A stretch of 64,000 nucleotides of DNA, taken from NCBI RefSeq assembly GCF_030068455.1, contig NZ_JAQOSQ010000004.1:124001-188000 (forward strand), read 5' to 3'. Made by a program: the position numbers and the translations under genes. Source of the stretch: Roseofilum casamattae BLCC-M143. GTDB taxonomy: Bacteria; Cyanobacteriota; Cyanobacteriia; Cyanobacteriales; Desertifilaceae. Positions within the stretch are counted from its first letter, which is position 1, and the number at the start of each line of letters is the position of its first letter. Below are positions 18,184 through 27,435 of this stretch, piece by piece. The notes beneath the pieces were generated by a model. The model was given only the letters and a program-made list of their open reading frames with translations, searched no databases and had not been told where the DNA came from.

Positions 18184-21171
18184 GTGGTAGCACAAGTCGA
18201 AAATTTAACCTACGAGAGCCACACCCAGGCGATCGCCAAAGAACTGCTGCAAGCCCAAGGCGAAAAACGCTCGATCTTTGCCCAGATGCGCGATCGCATG
18301 CGCTGGGATGACAAGCTTCTAGACTGGGCTATGAGTAACCCAGGGTTGCGAGTGCAATTATTCCGTTTTATTGATTGTTTGCCAGCATTGCGCTCCAAGG
18401 CAGAGGTGGCCCGGCATTTGCAGGAATACATGACGGCGGAGGCGGTGGAGTTGCCGAGCGCATTGAAAGGAATCCTTAATTTTACCAATGCTGACTCCAT
18501 GGCCGGACAAGTTGCAGCAACCACGGTGTCTACAGCCGTGGAAACTTTGGCCCGGAAGTATATTGCGGGGGAAACGATTCGGCAAGTATTGAAAACTGTA
18601 GAAAATCTGCGCAAGGAGAAGATGGCGTTTACCTTGGATTTACTGGGGGAAGCGGTCATTACGGAAACCGAAGCGAAAGCCTATTTGGAAGGCTATGTGG
18701 AGTTAATCGATCGCCTCACCGAAGCGGCAGGACGGTGGAAAACAATTCCGCAGATCGACGAAGCGGATGGAGAACCGCTACCAAAAGTGCAAGTTTCGGT
18801 GAAGCTGACAGCGTTTTATTCCCAGTTCGATCCTCTCGATGCGGAAGGCTCGAAGCAACGGGTTATAGAGCGCATTCGCACGCTCTTGCGCCACGCCGAA
18901 GAGAAGGGAGCGGCGATCCATTTTGATATGGAGCAGTATGTTTATAAGGATATTACCTTCGCAATTCTGAAAGAGCTGTTGCTAGAAGAAGAGTTTCAGA
19001 CTCGCACGGATATTGGAGTGACGCTGCAAGCTTATCTGCGAGAGTCGGAAGCCGATTTAAAGGGCTTGATTGCTTGGGCCAAAGAGCGCGGAAATCCGAT
19101 TACGATTCGTTTAGTTAAAGGAGCGTATTGGGATCAAGAGACAATTAAAGCGGTGCAACATGACTGGCCGCAACCGGTGTTTGATGATAAGGCGGCTACG
19201 GATGCAAATTTTGAACTGTTGACGCAATTATTACTGGAAAATCACGAGTATCTGAATGCGGCGATTGGGTCTCATAACGTGCGATCGCAAGCGAGAGCCA
19301 TTGCCATTGCCGAAGCCTTGCAGATTCCGCGCCGTCGCATTGAATACCAGGTCTTGTACGGAATGGGCGATCGCTTGGCGAAAGCAATGGTGGATCGAGG
19401 ATTGCGGGTGCGCATGTATGCTCCCTATGGCAGTTTGCTTCCGGGGATGGCGTATCTGATTCGCCGGTTATTGGAAAATACCGCCAATAGTTCATTCTTG
19501 CGCCAAAGTGAAGAAAATCGACCCATTGAGGAATTGATTGCCCCTCCAGTCGTGGAGAACCGAGAATCTCGAGCGCAGAAAACCACAGTGTTCCGGAATG
19601 CGGCGAATACGGACTACGCGCAAGTGGCGAACCGAGAACGGGCGCAAGCGGCTCTGGAAGAAGTGCGTCCTCAGCTCGGAAAGACAATTTTGCCCTATAT
19701 TAATGGGGAGTTTGTGGAAACAACCAATAGCGTTAACTCGGTCAATCCTTCCGACCCCACGGAGTTAATTGCTAAACTGGGCTTGGCTTCGATGGAACAA
19801 GCGGAGAGTGCCATTAGTGCGGCGAAAGCTGCATTTCCCGGTTGGAAGGCAACTCCGGCAACCCAACGGGCGCGGATTTTGCGCAAAGCTGCGGATTTGA
19901 TGGAGGAGCGCCGAGCAGAAATTTCTGTCTGGGTGATGCTGGAAGTAGGGAAAGTCCTGCAACAGGTAGATGCAGAGGTTTCCGAGGCGATCGATTTTTG
20001 TCGCTATTATGCGGACGAGATGGAACGGCTCGATCGCGGCCATAATTACGATATTGCTGGAGAGAATAACCGTCTGAGTTATCAGCCGAAAGGAATAGCC
20101 TTAGTGATTTCGCCCTGGAACTTTCCCATTGCCATTACCACGGGGATGACGGTGGCAGCTCTGGTAACCGGAAATTGCGTTATTTTGAAGCCCGCAGAGG
20201 TGAGTAGCGCGATCGCAGCGCAATTGCGAGATATCCTGATTGAAGCGGGTATTCCTCGGGGCGTGTTCCAATATTTACCGGCGAAAGGCTCGACGGTGGG
20301 CGCTCATTTGGTCAAACATAAAGACGTTCATGCGATCGCCTTTACCGGGTCTCAGGAAGTGGGCTGTCAGATTTATGCCAATGCTGCCATTCTGCAACCG
20401 GGACAAAAACACATGAAGCGCGTCATTGCCGAAATGGGCGGTAAGAATGCAATTATCGTGGATGAGAGTTCTGATTTAGACCAAGCCGTACAGGGTGTGG
20501 TGGATTCTGCCTTTGGCTATAGCGGGCAAAAATGTTCGGCCTGCTCCCGAGCGATCGTGCTGGAACCCGTGTATGATGCCTTCTTAGAGCGGTTTGTGGA
20601 AGCAACTAGGTCTTTAAATGTGGGGCCTGCCGACCGTGCATGTACTACGGTGGGGCCGGTAGTCGATGAGGCATCGATGAAACGGATTCGGGAGTATATT
20701 GCGATCGGGAAACAGGAAGCTACGGTAGCTCTGGAGATGCTCGCTCCCAATGTTTCGGACTCCAAGGAAGGCTATTATGTCGGGCCGACGATCTTCCAAG
20801 ATGTTTCCCCAACAGCCAGAATTGCCCAGGAAGAGATTTTCGGTCCGGTGGTGGCGGTGATGAAAGCCAAAACCTTCCAGGAGGCGCTGGATATTGCCAA
20901 TAATACTAATTTTGCCCTGACTGGCGGTCTCTATTCTCGGACTCCCAGCCATATCGACCGAGCGATGGCCGAGTTTGAGGTGGGCAATTTGTATATTAAC
21001 CGCAATACGACCGGGGCGATCGTCTCTCGGCAACCCTTTGGCGGCTTTAAGCTCTCGGGAGTGGGGTCTAAAGCAGGCGGCCCGGATTACTTGTTGCAGT
21101 TCCTCGAACCTCGCGCGATCGCGGAAAATATCCAGCGGCAAGGATTTGCCCCAATTGCTGGGAACGAGTAA
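18184..21171 (+). CDS. putA: Bifunctional proline dehydrogenase / P5C dehydrogenase PutA
   Basis: Oxidises proline to glutamate in two steps with FAD and NAD. The proline dehydrogenase barrel (about residues 80-460) shows RLVKGAYWD and YGMGDRLAKAM. The aldehyde dehydrogenase half (about 490-990) shows SPWNFPIAI, the catalytic Glu in AEMGGKNAII (about 752) and the catalytic Cys in SGQKCSACSR (about 782), followed by FGGFKLSGVGSK. At 995 residues it is the short PutA class without the N-terminal ribbon-helix-helix repressor domain of E. coli PutA (about 1320). The start is GTG 18184, with GAGAGGGTAAG a few bases upstream. Channelling of the intermediate between the two sites is known for the family. 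Confidence 0.96.
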   Translation: MVAQVENLTYESHTQAIAKELLQAQGEKRSIFAQMRDRMRWDDKLLDWAMSNPGLRVQLFRFIDCLPALRSKAEVARHLQEYMTAEAVELPSALKGILNFTNADSMAGQVAATTVSTAVETLARKYIAGETIRQVLKTVENLRKEKMAFTLDLLGEAVITETEAKAYLEGYVELIDRLTEAAGRWKTIPQIDEADGEPLPKVQVSVKLTAFYSQFDPLDAEGSKQRVIERIRTLLRHAEEKGAAIHFDMEQYVYKDITFAILKELLLEEEFQTRTDIGVTLQAYLRESEADLKGLIAWAKERGNPITIRLVKGAYWDQETIKAVQHDWPQPVFDDKAATDANFELLTQLLLENHEYLNAAIGSHNVRSQARAIAIAEALQIPRRRIEYQVLYGMGDRLAKAMVDRGLRVRMYAPYGSLLPGMAYLIRRLLENTANSSFLRQSEENRPIEELIAPPVVENRESRAQKTTVFRNAANTDYAQVANRERAQAALEEVRPQLGKTILPYINGEFVETTNSVNSVNPSDPTELIAKLGLASMEQAESAISAAKAAFPGWKATPATQRARILRKAADLMEERRAEISVWVMLEVGKVLQQVDAEVSEAIDFCRYYADEMERLDRGHNYDIAGENNRLSYQPKGIALVISPWNFPIAITTGMTVAALVTGNCVILKPAEVSSAIAAQLRDILIEAGIPRGVFQYLPAKGSTVGAHLVKHKDVHAIAFTGSQEVGCQIYANAAILQPGQKHMKRVIAEMGGKNAIIVDESSDLDQAVQGVVDSAFGYSGQKCSACSRAIVLEPVYDAFLERFVEATRSLNVGPADRACTTVGPVVDEASMKRIREYIAIGKQEATVALEMLAPNVSDSKEGYYVGPTIFQDVSPTARIAQEEIFGPVVAVMKAKTFQEALDIANNTNFALTGGLYSRTPSHIDRAMAEFEVGNLYINRNTTGAIVSRQPFGGFKLSGVGSKAGGPDYLLQFLEPRAIAENIQRQGFAPIAGNE

Positions 21172-21188
21172 CATTTTATTAATCTGTT

Positions 21189-21241
21189 GGGCGGGTTTAC
21201 TTCATGAACTGTGTTGTTTTTAACGATGGGGTTACCCGCCC
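21189..21241. terminator. Inverted repeat between convergent putA and esterase genes
   Basis: GGGCGGGT (21189-21196) pairs with ACCCGCCC (21234-21241) across about 37 nt. GGGCGGGTTT-type palindromes are frequent in cyanobacterial intergenic regions. It may act as a bidirectional terminator here, but it has no T tract and a long loop. Confidence 0.35.
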
Positions 21242-21289
21242 CTACGATACACTGACCATCTTTTATAGGAGTTCGACAGAGCCTTTAAG

Positions 21290-22021
21290 TTAGGCAAAGG
21301 CTGCCAATTGAGCTTGCCAAACCGACCAATCCGAACTGCCGTGCCAAATCTCTAAATGATGGGTAATCCCATTGCGATCGAAGATTTGACCTAAGTGTAA
21401 ATGTTCGGAAAGATGGCGATCGTGTTGCGTCGTCAACAGTTTCAAATCTGTATTCGCACCCCCTAATTCCAACCAGCGCTCGCGCATCATATTTGCCATA
21501 TAAGTAATGGGATTGATAAAGTAAAGTTCGCGATCGGCTTCTTCTCGATTAAACTCTGCAATTCCTGGAAGATTAGATAGATTGTAGGCGCCGGCGATCG
21601 CAATACAGCGACGAACAATTTGTGGATGGCGCAGAGCCATATTTAAGGCATGAGTTGCCCCCAAAGAACAACCTGCAGTCACTAAAAAATCATTTTGTGC
21701 TTCATCGCAAACATAAGGAATAAACTCTTTTAACCAGTGTTGTTCTAGGGCTAGCCAACGATGGCGACGCTCGGCAATGGTTAACTCTGGAGCTAATAGA
21801 GTGTCCCAATCTAAGCTATCAACACAAAAGATCTGAGTCCATCCCATATCCAAATGCTGTTGGAGAGCGGTAATTAATCCCCGATCTTCGGCATCAAAAA
21901 AGCGCCCATTGCTGGAGGGAAATAAGAGCATCGGATAGCCAGAGTCACCAAAATGCAACACTTCCATCTCCCGTTGCAGAATATTGGAATCAAAACGGAA
22001 ATATCGACGACAATAGGCCAT
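21290..22021 (-). CDS. Esterase family alpha/beta hydrolase
   Basis: 243 residues from ATG 22021. The nucleophile elbow is GCSLGATHAL (Ser near residue 125), preceded by the putative oxyanion region MLLFPSSNGRFFD. Histidines for the triad are available in HDRHLSEH and near the C-terminus in EIWHGSSDWSVW. This matches the putative esterase (DUF3089/esterase D-like) family found in cyanobacteria; the substrate is unknown. The open frame extends to 22258 but would then overlap the divergently transcribed fmt by 54 bp. The residues after RRYFRFDSN begin the conserved part, so the internal ATG was chosen, although without a clear Shine-Dalgarno. Confidence 0.75.
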   Translation of the reverse strand: MAYCRRYFRFDSNILQREMEVLHFGDSGYPMLLFPSSNGRFFDAEDRGLITALQQHLDMGWTQIFCVDSLDWDTLLAPELTIAERRHRWLALEQHWLKEFIPYVCDEAQNDFLVTAGCSLGATHALNMALRHPQIVRRCIAIAGAYNLSNLPGIAEFNREEADRELYFINPITYMANMMRERWLELGGANTDLKLLTTQHDRHLSEHLHLGQIFDRNGITHHLEIWHGSSDWSVWQAQLAAFA

Positions 22022-22204
22022 AAAATTAGGAAAAAACGCTACATGGGAAACGGCATAATGGGAGGTTAGAGTAAAACGAAAAAAGTTATCCAGTATATTT
22101 CGGTAACTTAAAGCAAAACGAGAACGTTTGTCCAATACTTGTCCTTGATGGTTCTTGCCCCCATCATATAGAAAGAAAGACCTCAGCGATCGGAAATTGA
22201 GAGA

Positions 22205-23194
22205 ATGAATGTTATTTTTATGGGTACGCCTCAGTTTGCGCTGCCAACCCTGCAACAATTGTTAGATCGTCCGGAATTTAACGTGCTGGGAGTGGTAACT
22301 CAACCGGACAAGCGACGGGGACGAGGGGGAAAACAGACGCCTTCAGCCGTGAAAGCTTTGGCACTCGATCGCGAGCTACCCGTTTGGCAACCGCAACGGA
22401 TTAAAAAGGATGCAGAGGTTTTGGCGACTCTGGAAGCTATGGAGGCTGATGTATTTGTGGTGGTGGCTTATGGACAAATTTTATCGGCGAGAATTTTGCA
22501 GATGCCGAAGTTGGGGTGCATTAACGTTCACGGTTCTATTTTACCTCAATATCGCGGAGCGGCACCTATCCAGTGGGCGTTGTACCATGGGGAGCGCGAA
22601 ACCGGTATTACCACGATGCTGATGAATGAGGGGATGGATACGGGGGATATGTTGCTAACGGCGACGACGCCTATCTCGCTTTCGGATAATAGCGCGACTC
22701 TGTCCCAGCGGTTGGCGCAGATGGGAGCGGAGCTGTTGGTAGAAACGTTGCTGAAATTACCCGATATGACTCCCATTCCTCAAGATGATACTTTGGCGAC
22801 TTACGCCCCACTAATTCGCAAAGAAGATTATGGTTTAGATTGGAATAAACCTGCCTTACAGTTACATCATCAGGTACAAGGATTTTTTCCCAGTTGCTTA
22901 ACCTCATTTCGCGATCGCCCGTTGAAGGTCATCGAAACCGTTCCTTTTGCTACAGAAAAAGATAGTGAATTGCCGGACGAATATCGCGCGCTAATGCAGC
23001 AACTCCAAGATCTGCCTCCAGATGCCGCAAAGCCTGGCGAAATAGTGATTCTAGCCAAAAAGCTCGGCCCTATCGTGCAAACCGGACAAGGATTTTTGTT
23101 ACTCCGCCAAGTGCAAGCTGCGGGCAAACGACCTCAGTCTGGAGTCGATCTGGCTAACGGAGCGCGAATTCAAATAGGAGAACTCTTGATTTAA
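22205..23194 (+). CDS. fmt: Methionyl-tRNA formyltransferase
   Basis: Formylates the initiator Met-tRNA using 10-formyl-tetrahydrofolate. The N-terminal Rossmann domain begins [13 protein letters not shown]. The catalytic Asn-His pair is in [22 protein letters not shown] near residue 105, and the Asp lies in [11 protein letters not shown] near 140. The C-terminal tRNA-binding beta domain follows from about residue 205. The length of 329 is normal. It ends in a 4-bp convergent overlap with the metal permease gene. Confidence 0.96.
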   Translation: MNVIFMGTPQFALPTLQQLLDRPEFNVLGVVTQPDKRRGRGGKQTPSAVKALALDRELPVWQPQRIKKDAEVLATLEAMEADVFVVVAYGQILSARILQMPKLGCINVHGSILPQYRGAAPIQWALYHGERETGITTMLMNEGMDTGDMLLTATTPISLSDNSATLSQRLAQMGAELLVETLLKLPDMTPIPQDDTLATYAPLIRKEDYGLDWNKPALQLHHQVQGFFPSCLTSFRDRPLKVIETVPFATEKDSELPDEYRALMQQLQDLPPDAAKPGEIVILAKKLGPIVQTGQGFLLLRQVQAAGKRPQSGVDLANGARIQIGELLI

Positions 23195-24072
23195 GAACTC
23201 CTCTGTATGTCTCTGTGCCTCTGTAGTTCTTCCTCAGACTCTTTGCGATCGCGTAAACTATTGCAGAACGCGATCGCGAAGAGTACCAGTTGCATGATGA
23301 CAATACTGGGGCCCGAAGGCAAGTTAAATAGGGCAGAGAGAACGATCCCTAAAATTGCACTGAGGGCCCCTAACAGTGCGGAGAAGAGGACATAATTGGT
23401 AAAATTATTACAGAGTAGGCGAGCCGTGCTGGCAGGGATGACGATAAAGGCGCTAACTAAGAGTACGCCAATGGCTTTTATCGAAACGCCAATAACGAGG
23501 GAGAGGAGGACGATAAAAGCAGTGCGATGGGCGGAAACCGAGATGCCACGAGCGATCGCCATGGGTTCGTGCAAGGCGATCGCCATCTGCGTACGCAGGG
23601 TTAAGCTGACAAAAGCAACACAAATACAGAGGAGGATAATACCGATGGCGCGATCGCTAGAGCTGATGGCTAAAATATCCCCAAAGAGCAAGTTATTTAT
23701 CCCGCCTTTATACTGGCCGATAAAGCTGAGGAGAATAATGGCGATGGCTAAGGAGCCTGCGTGAATCATGTTCAACAGGGCATCCGTCCATAATTCTGTA
23801 TGCTCCAGAAAGTAGGTCACCACTAAGGCAAATAAGACACAAAATGGCAAGATAACTGATGAAGGTTCGATTCCAAAAAGCAAGCCGATACTAATTCCCA
23901 GCAGTGCGGAATGCCCCAGTGCATTGCTAAAAAATGAGAGCTGCCTGACGACGGTAAAACTGCCGAGCAATCCTCCCATAACTCCGGCTAAAATGCCGCC
24001 AATTAATGCCCGTTGCATAAACGGAAATTGCAGAAGTGCGATCGCTCGTTCTATTTCGGTTTCAAATATCAT
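23191..24072 (-). CDS. Metal ABC transporter permease, ZnuB/MntB family
   Basis: Integral membrane subunit of an ABC-3 type importer for Zn, Mn or Fe. The 293 residues are mainly eight or nine hydrophobic helices. Family marks are [22 protein letters not shown] at the N-terminus, [19 protein letters not shown] near residue 45 (the cytoplasmic coupling loop) and [19 protein letters not shown] near 205. The C-terminus is charged. No ATPase or binding-protein gene is adjacent on either side, so the partner subunits must be elsewhere. The metal cannot be told from the permease alone. Confidence 0.88.
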   Translation of the reverse strand: MIFETEIERAIALLQFPFMQRALIGGILAGVMGGLLGSFTVVRQLSFFSNALGHSALLGISIGLLFGIEPSSVILPFCVLFALVVTYFLEHTELWTDALLNMIHAGSLAIAIILLSFIGQYKGGINNLLFGDILAISSSDRAIGIILLCICVAFVSLTLRTQMAIALHEPMAIARGISVSAHRTAFIVLLSLVIGVSIKAIGVLLVSAFIVIPASTARLLCNNFTNYVLFSALLGALSAILGIVLSALFNLPSGPSIVIMQLVLFAIAFCNSLRDRKESEEELQRHRDIQRSS

Positions 24073-24229
24073 CAGCTTATCCTGTTTATTTGATTTGTCG
24101 CCTCAGGCAGGGCAGCAGCCCACGGCCAAATCCTTCTTGATTTGAGTCAGCCTCAAAGGATATACTCCCCTATATCCTATCCCACAACCCATTCATTGTA
24201 AGATAAACTCTAATAAAACTCAGAAAACT

Positions 24230-25531
24230 ATGTCTGCCACTATTAATTTTCCCACGACCAAACTCCCACCATCCAATCATAAATATGCTGAGATTATTCA
24301 TCGCTTAGAAGCGGGCGGTTCCATGCTTCCCGATACCCCAGAAAATCTTATGCAAATAATCGGCATTTATAAAGCCTATGCCGTACCCATGGACTTCTAC
24401 TGGCGAGACTTACTTTATATCGCCGAGCGCGTATTTCTCGATCCCCTACCCTTCTTTAAATACTTCCTACCGAAAGAGTATTTAGATCTGCCCAACCATT
24501 ACGCCGGAGAAACTGCCGACTATCGCATTTGGCAAAAGGGAGAAGCCAGCGCGCACCCCGAGTTACTAGAATTTATGCAAAAGGGAGAAGTTAAGCAAAA
24601 ACTTCCCAAACTCTTCCATCATTTATGGCACGATCGCATTAATATGGAATTTGCCGAAGCCTGTATGCGTGCCATGCTCTGGCATCAGGGAATGGGCGGC
24701 CGGTTTTATGACTATCTCGAAAGCGAGGAATATCTGGAAAATTGCGATCGCGCGATCGAAGCCTACTTCAAAAGCAATCCTCTCATGTTAGGCTTATACA
24801 AACTATTCCCAGATATGTTCTACGAAAAGGTGCGCGAACTCTCCTACTATGCCAACTTAGGACAATTCTGGGAAGTCATGGCTCCAGTATTCTTTGAAAT
24901 GAGCGATCGCTATGACGCTGGCGAATTCAAAACCGTCCCCGATGCCATGAATTTCCTCGTCAATGGCATCTTTATCGCCGCCGGACGCCCCATTTATCAC
25001 CATGTTTATATTGGCGATGAATGCTACGAAATCATTCCCAAATCGAAAGGTTTTATGTGGCTCTACGAAGCAGCACTTCCTTACGTCGAAGCTGTATTTT
25101 ATCGCACTTCGCCCTTCCGAGGAACCAAATCTTATAACGCCCAAGCTCGACAAGTTCCCGCAGAGCAAAAAGACTTCCACTATGGCATTCTCTACGCCGA
25201 TGTTTTCCCCGTCGGAACCGCCGGCATTCCGCCCACATTACTGATGCAAGACATGATGCATTTTCTCCCCGATTATTTATTAAACTATTACCGCGAATAC
25301 TGCCGGGGCGAAGACGATATCTTAATTCAATTGGGTATTACTTTCCAGCGCTCCATGTATAACGTAACCTCTGCTGTCCTGCAAGCCTTGCGCGTTGCCT
25401 TACTCTATCCCTTAGACGATCCAAATCCCGAACATTTACAACAAAATCGGCAATTCTTTGAATCGCAAATGGATCGCTTTCTCCGTCCGGAAGCCAGGTT
25501 AACTGACATTCAACAACAAGATTATCGATAA
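24230..25531 (+). CDS. CO2 hydration protein, ChpX/ChpY (CupA/CupB) family
   Basis: These proteins attach to a specialised thylakoid NDH-1 complex and convert CO2 to bicarbonate as part of the CO2-concentrating mechanism. The 433 residues agree with the family throughout: LEAGGSMLPDTPENLMQII at the N-terminus, LFHHLWHDRINMEFAEACMRAM near residue 125, PYVEAVFYRTSPFRGT near 285 and GTAGIPPTLLMQDMMHFLP near 325. The protein is soluble and rich in aromatic and histidine residues. ndhD3/ndhF3 or ndhD4/ndhF4 partners are not in the window. ChpY usually sits with ndhF3-ndhD3 and ChpX often stands alone, so the context weakly favours ChpX, but I do not assign it. Confidence 0.88.
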   Translation: MSATINFPTTKLPPSNHKYAEIIHRLEAGGSMLPDTPENLMQIIGIYKAYAVPMDFYWRDLLYIAERVFLDPLPFFKYFLPKEYLDLPNHYAGETADYRIWQKGEASAHPELLEFMQKGEVKQKLPKLFHHLWHDRINMEFAEACMRAMLWHQGMGGRFYDYLESEEYLENCDRAIEAYFKSNPLMLGLYKLFPDMFYEKVRELSYYANLGQFWEVMAPVFFEMSDRYDAGEFKTVPDAMNFLVNGIFIAAGRPIYHHVYIGDECYEIIPKSKGFMWLYEAALPYVEAVFYRTSPFRGTKSYNAQARQVPAEQKDFHYGILYADVFPVGTAGIPPTLLMQDMMHFLPDYLLNYYREYCRGEDDILIQLGITFQRSMYNVTSAVLQALRVALLYPLDDPNPEHLQQNRQFFESQMDRFLRPEARLTDIQQQDYR

Positions 25532-25535
25532 GCCC

Positions 25536-25673
25536 GGTAGGGTGGGCAATGCCCACCTCAACTATTAATTTATTTACCAGCTTCTCTAACATTTCATTCT
25601 TATTTGAAATCAAAATAATTGATTCATATCAAAGTGAGATGTTTGCGCATCAGGTGGGCATTGCCCACCCTAC
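25536..25673. repeat. MITE-like element with 22-bp perfect terminal inverted repeats
   Basis: Positions 25536-25557 and 25652-25673 are exact 22-bp reverse complements, ending in GTAGGGTGGGC outward. Each arm is itself an 8-bp hairpin (GGTGGGCA/TGCCCACC). The 94 bp between are AT-rich and non-coding. No target-site duplication is apparent. This GTAGGGTGGGCAATGCCCACC palindrome type is widespread in cyanobacteria. It fills the gap between the CO2 hydration gene and the fasciclin gene and could end transcription. Confidence 0.7.
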
Positions 25674-25715
25674 AAATAGATTAAATTTTGCCTTTTGAAT
25701 TTTTAATTGATTCTC

Positions 25716-26117
25716 ATGCCTAATATCGTCGAAATTGCCGTTAACAACGACGGTTTTCAAACCTTAGTCACCGCCGTCAAAGTTGCTGGATTAGTGGAAG
25801 CCTTGCAGCAACCAGGCCCCCTAACCGTGTTCGCTCCCAATGACGATGCCTTTGCCAAGTTATTACCGGGAACCGTGGATAGTTTGGTGCAAAATATTCC
25901 CCAACTGCAACGAATTCTAAAATATCACGTCGTTGCCGGTCGCTATACGGCAGAACAATTACAAACTATGGATAGTATTCCCTCTCTCGAAGGTTCCCCC
26001 ATTGCCATTCGCAACCGAGATCCTTTAGAGATTAAAAATGCTACGGTTTTAGCTGCCGATATTGAAGCGAGTAATGGCATCATTCACGTTATCGACACCG
26101 TGATTTTAATGGGATAA
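25716..26117 (+). CDS. Fasciclin (FAS1) domain protein
   Basis: A single FAS1 domain of 133 residues with no signal peptide. The domain's H1 and H2 signatures are visible: [16 protein letters not shown] near residue 33 and [13 protein letters not shown] at the C-terminus, plus the central [13 protein letters not shown]1 domains mediate adhesion or protein binding; many cyanobacterial homologues are short like this, some exported and some cytoplasmic. ATG 25716 was chosen over an in-frame TTG at 25707. It is convergent with a Uma2 gene 12 bp away. Confidence 0.9.
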   Translation: MPNIVEIAVNNDGFQTLVTAVKVAGLVEALQQPGPLTVFAPNDDAFAKLLPGTVDSLVQNIPQLQRILKYHVVAGRYTAEQLQTMDSIPSLEGSPIAIRNRDPLEIKNATVLAADIEASNGIIHVIDTVILMG

Positions 26118-26129
26118 AATTAGAGAAAG

Positions 26130-26786
26130 CTAACTTTGAAATTGTTGCATTAACCAAGTGGTAGTTGCCGATTGATTTTCCTGGCGACTCCGTTGCAGTG
26201 CTTCTTCTAGAATAGCTAAGTTTAATCCCGGCAAGACTTGCGATTCTCGGATACGTCGAGTGCTACCATCAGCACTAATTGAAAACGCAATAATTTCCAT
26301 GGCTCGTACATTAACGATCCAATATTCTGGAATTCCTAATTCCTCATATTGCAGCCGTTTACTTCCTAAGTCATCGGCTAAAGAGGTATCAGAAACTTCG
26401 ATCGCCAATGTCGGTAACGGATATCGATCTAAGTCAATAACTCGCGTTCCCCAAGGAATAGCATCCGCCATTTCCCCAATATAATATGACGCATCCGGTT
26501 GAAACTCATCCGACCCCGTTCTGCGATAAGAACACCCATCTTTTGCTGTCATTGGAATGGTACGAGTGGCACCGAAGTAAGTAATGGCAAACAGAATTAA
26601 AGCGTGGTCATTGGAATGGTCGGAGCCAGTAGACATAGGTTCAAATCTCATCTCGCCGTTATTGTAGTAGCTTTTCAGCTTCTCGGAGCCAGGATCGTCA
26701 GCCAGACGAATAAAGTCCGACCAGGATGCGGAAATCCAGGTATTCAATGATGGCATTTGAATGCTGGGTAGGGGAGAGATAGTCAT
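26130..26786 (-). CDS. Uma2 family (DUF820) restriction-endonuclease-fold protein
   Basis: 218 residues with the DUF820/Uma2 core: FQPDASYYIGE near residue 95 (metal-binding Asp), LAIEVSDTSLADDLGSKRLQYEELGIPEYWIVN near 125 (catalytic Glu and Lys). The fold is PD-(D/E)xK, and the family is strongly expanded in cyanobacteria. Nuclease activity and cellular role are not established. Start ATG 26784-26786. A second family member lies at 54326-55093 and a broken one at 46072-46368. Confidence 0.88.
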   Translation of the reverse strand: MTISPLPSIQMPSLNTWISASWSDFIRLADDPGSEKLKSYYNNGEMRFEPMSTGSDHSNDHALILFAITYFGATRTIPMTAKDGCSYRRTGSDEFQPDASYYIGEMADAIPWGTRVIDLDRYPLPTLAIEVSDTSLADDLGSKRLQYEELGIPEYWIVNVRAMEIIAFSISADGSTRRIRESQVLPGLNLAILEEALQRSRQENQSATTTWLMQQFQS

Positions 26787-27024
26787 ATCTTCTATGGTTA
26801 TGGATCGGGGAAAAAGACGCTCATTGTTGACTGCATTACCGTTGAGTTGCTTGGAGTTGCGATCGCCTTCACGCTATTCCTCCATGATGACCTATCTCCC
26901 GTCTGGGGAACAAGGAAACCCGAAAAGTGACGTTATGTAACATGTGCACTACAAAAATACTAGACGATGTCACCTAGAACCAGAGATAGATTACAGGTTG
27001 GATTAATCATTGCTGAAAATACCT

Positions 27025-27435
27025 TTAGCGATTATCCAGCCAGCGCTGCAAAATCAGAGCCGCAGCTTGAGCGTCAATCAGTCCTTTATTGCGAGAGGGA
27101 GCGCGCTTGAGCGATCGCAAAATTTCTTCCGCTTCTATCGAACTCATGCGCTCGTCCACATACTCCACCGGCAATTTCAACACCGGTTGCAAGCGATCCA
27201 TATACTTCTGCACTTTAATCCCCTGAGTGCCCAAATTGCCATCCATTAGATAGGGCAATCCAACAATGAGAATTTCTGCGTCTCGCTCTTCGATAATTTC
27301 TTGGAGAAGGGCAACATCGAGATCGAAGGATTGGCGGTGAATGGTGGTTAACGCCGTGGCAATTAATCCCAGGCGATCGCATCCCGCCACGCCAATCCGT
27401 TTATTCCCAATATCCAAACCCAGGGCTGAAATCAC
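27025..27435 (-). CDS. ruvX: Putative pre-16S rRNA nuclease / Holliday junction resolvase-like RuvX (YqgF)
   Basis: RNase H-like fold of the YqgF family. In E. coli this protein matures the 5' end of 16S rRNA; it was earlier thought to be a Holliday junction resolvase. The acidic site residues are in LGLDIGNKRIGVA (Asp near residue 8), in the ILIVGLPYLMDG strand and in the C-terminal LIDAQAAALIL. DERMSS is also conserved. 136 residues is normal. It starts with GTG inside a 4-bp overlap with the stop of the upstream GNAT gene, so the two are translationally coupled. Confidence 0.93.
   Translation of the reverse strand: MISALGLDIGNKRIGVAGCDRLGLIATALTTIHRQSFDLDVALLQEIIEERDAEILIVGLPYLMDGNLGTQGIKVQKYMDRLQPVLKLPVEYVDERMSSIEAEEILRSLKRAPSRNKGLIDAQAAALILQRWLDNR

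Noticed and set aside
22022-22258. N-terminal extension of the esterase frame
   Set aside because: Overlaps the start of fmt on the other strand; family similarity begins only after the internal ATG.
25536-25673. Possible CRISPR or CRISPR leader
   Set aside because: Only two inverted copies with different spacing, each self-complementary; no direct repeats or cas genes.
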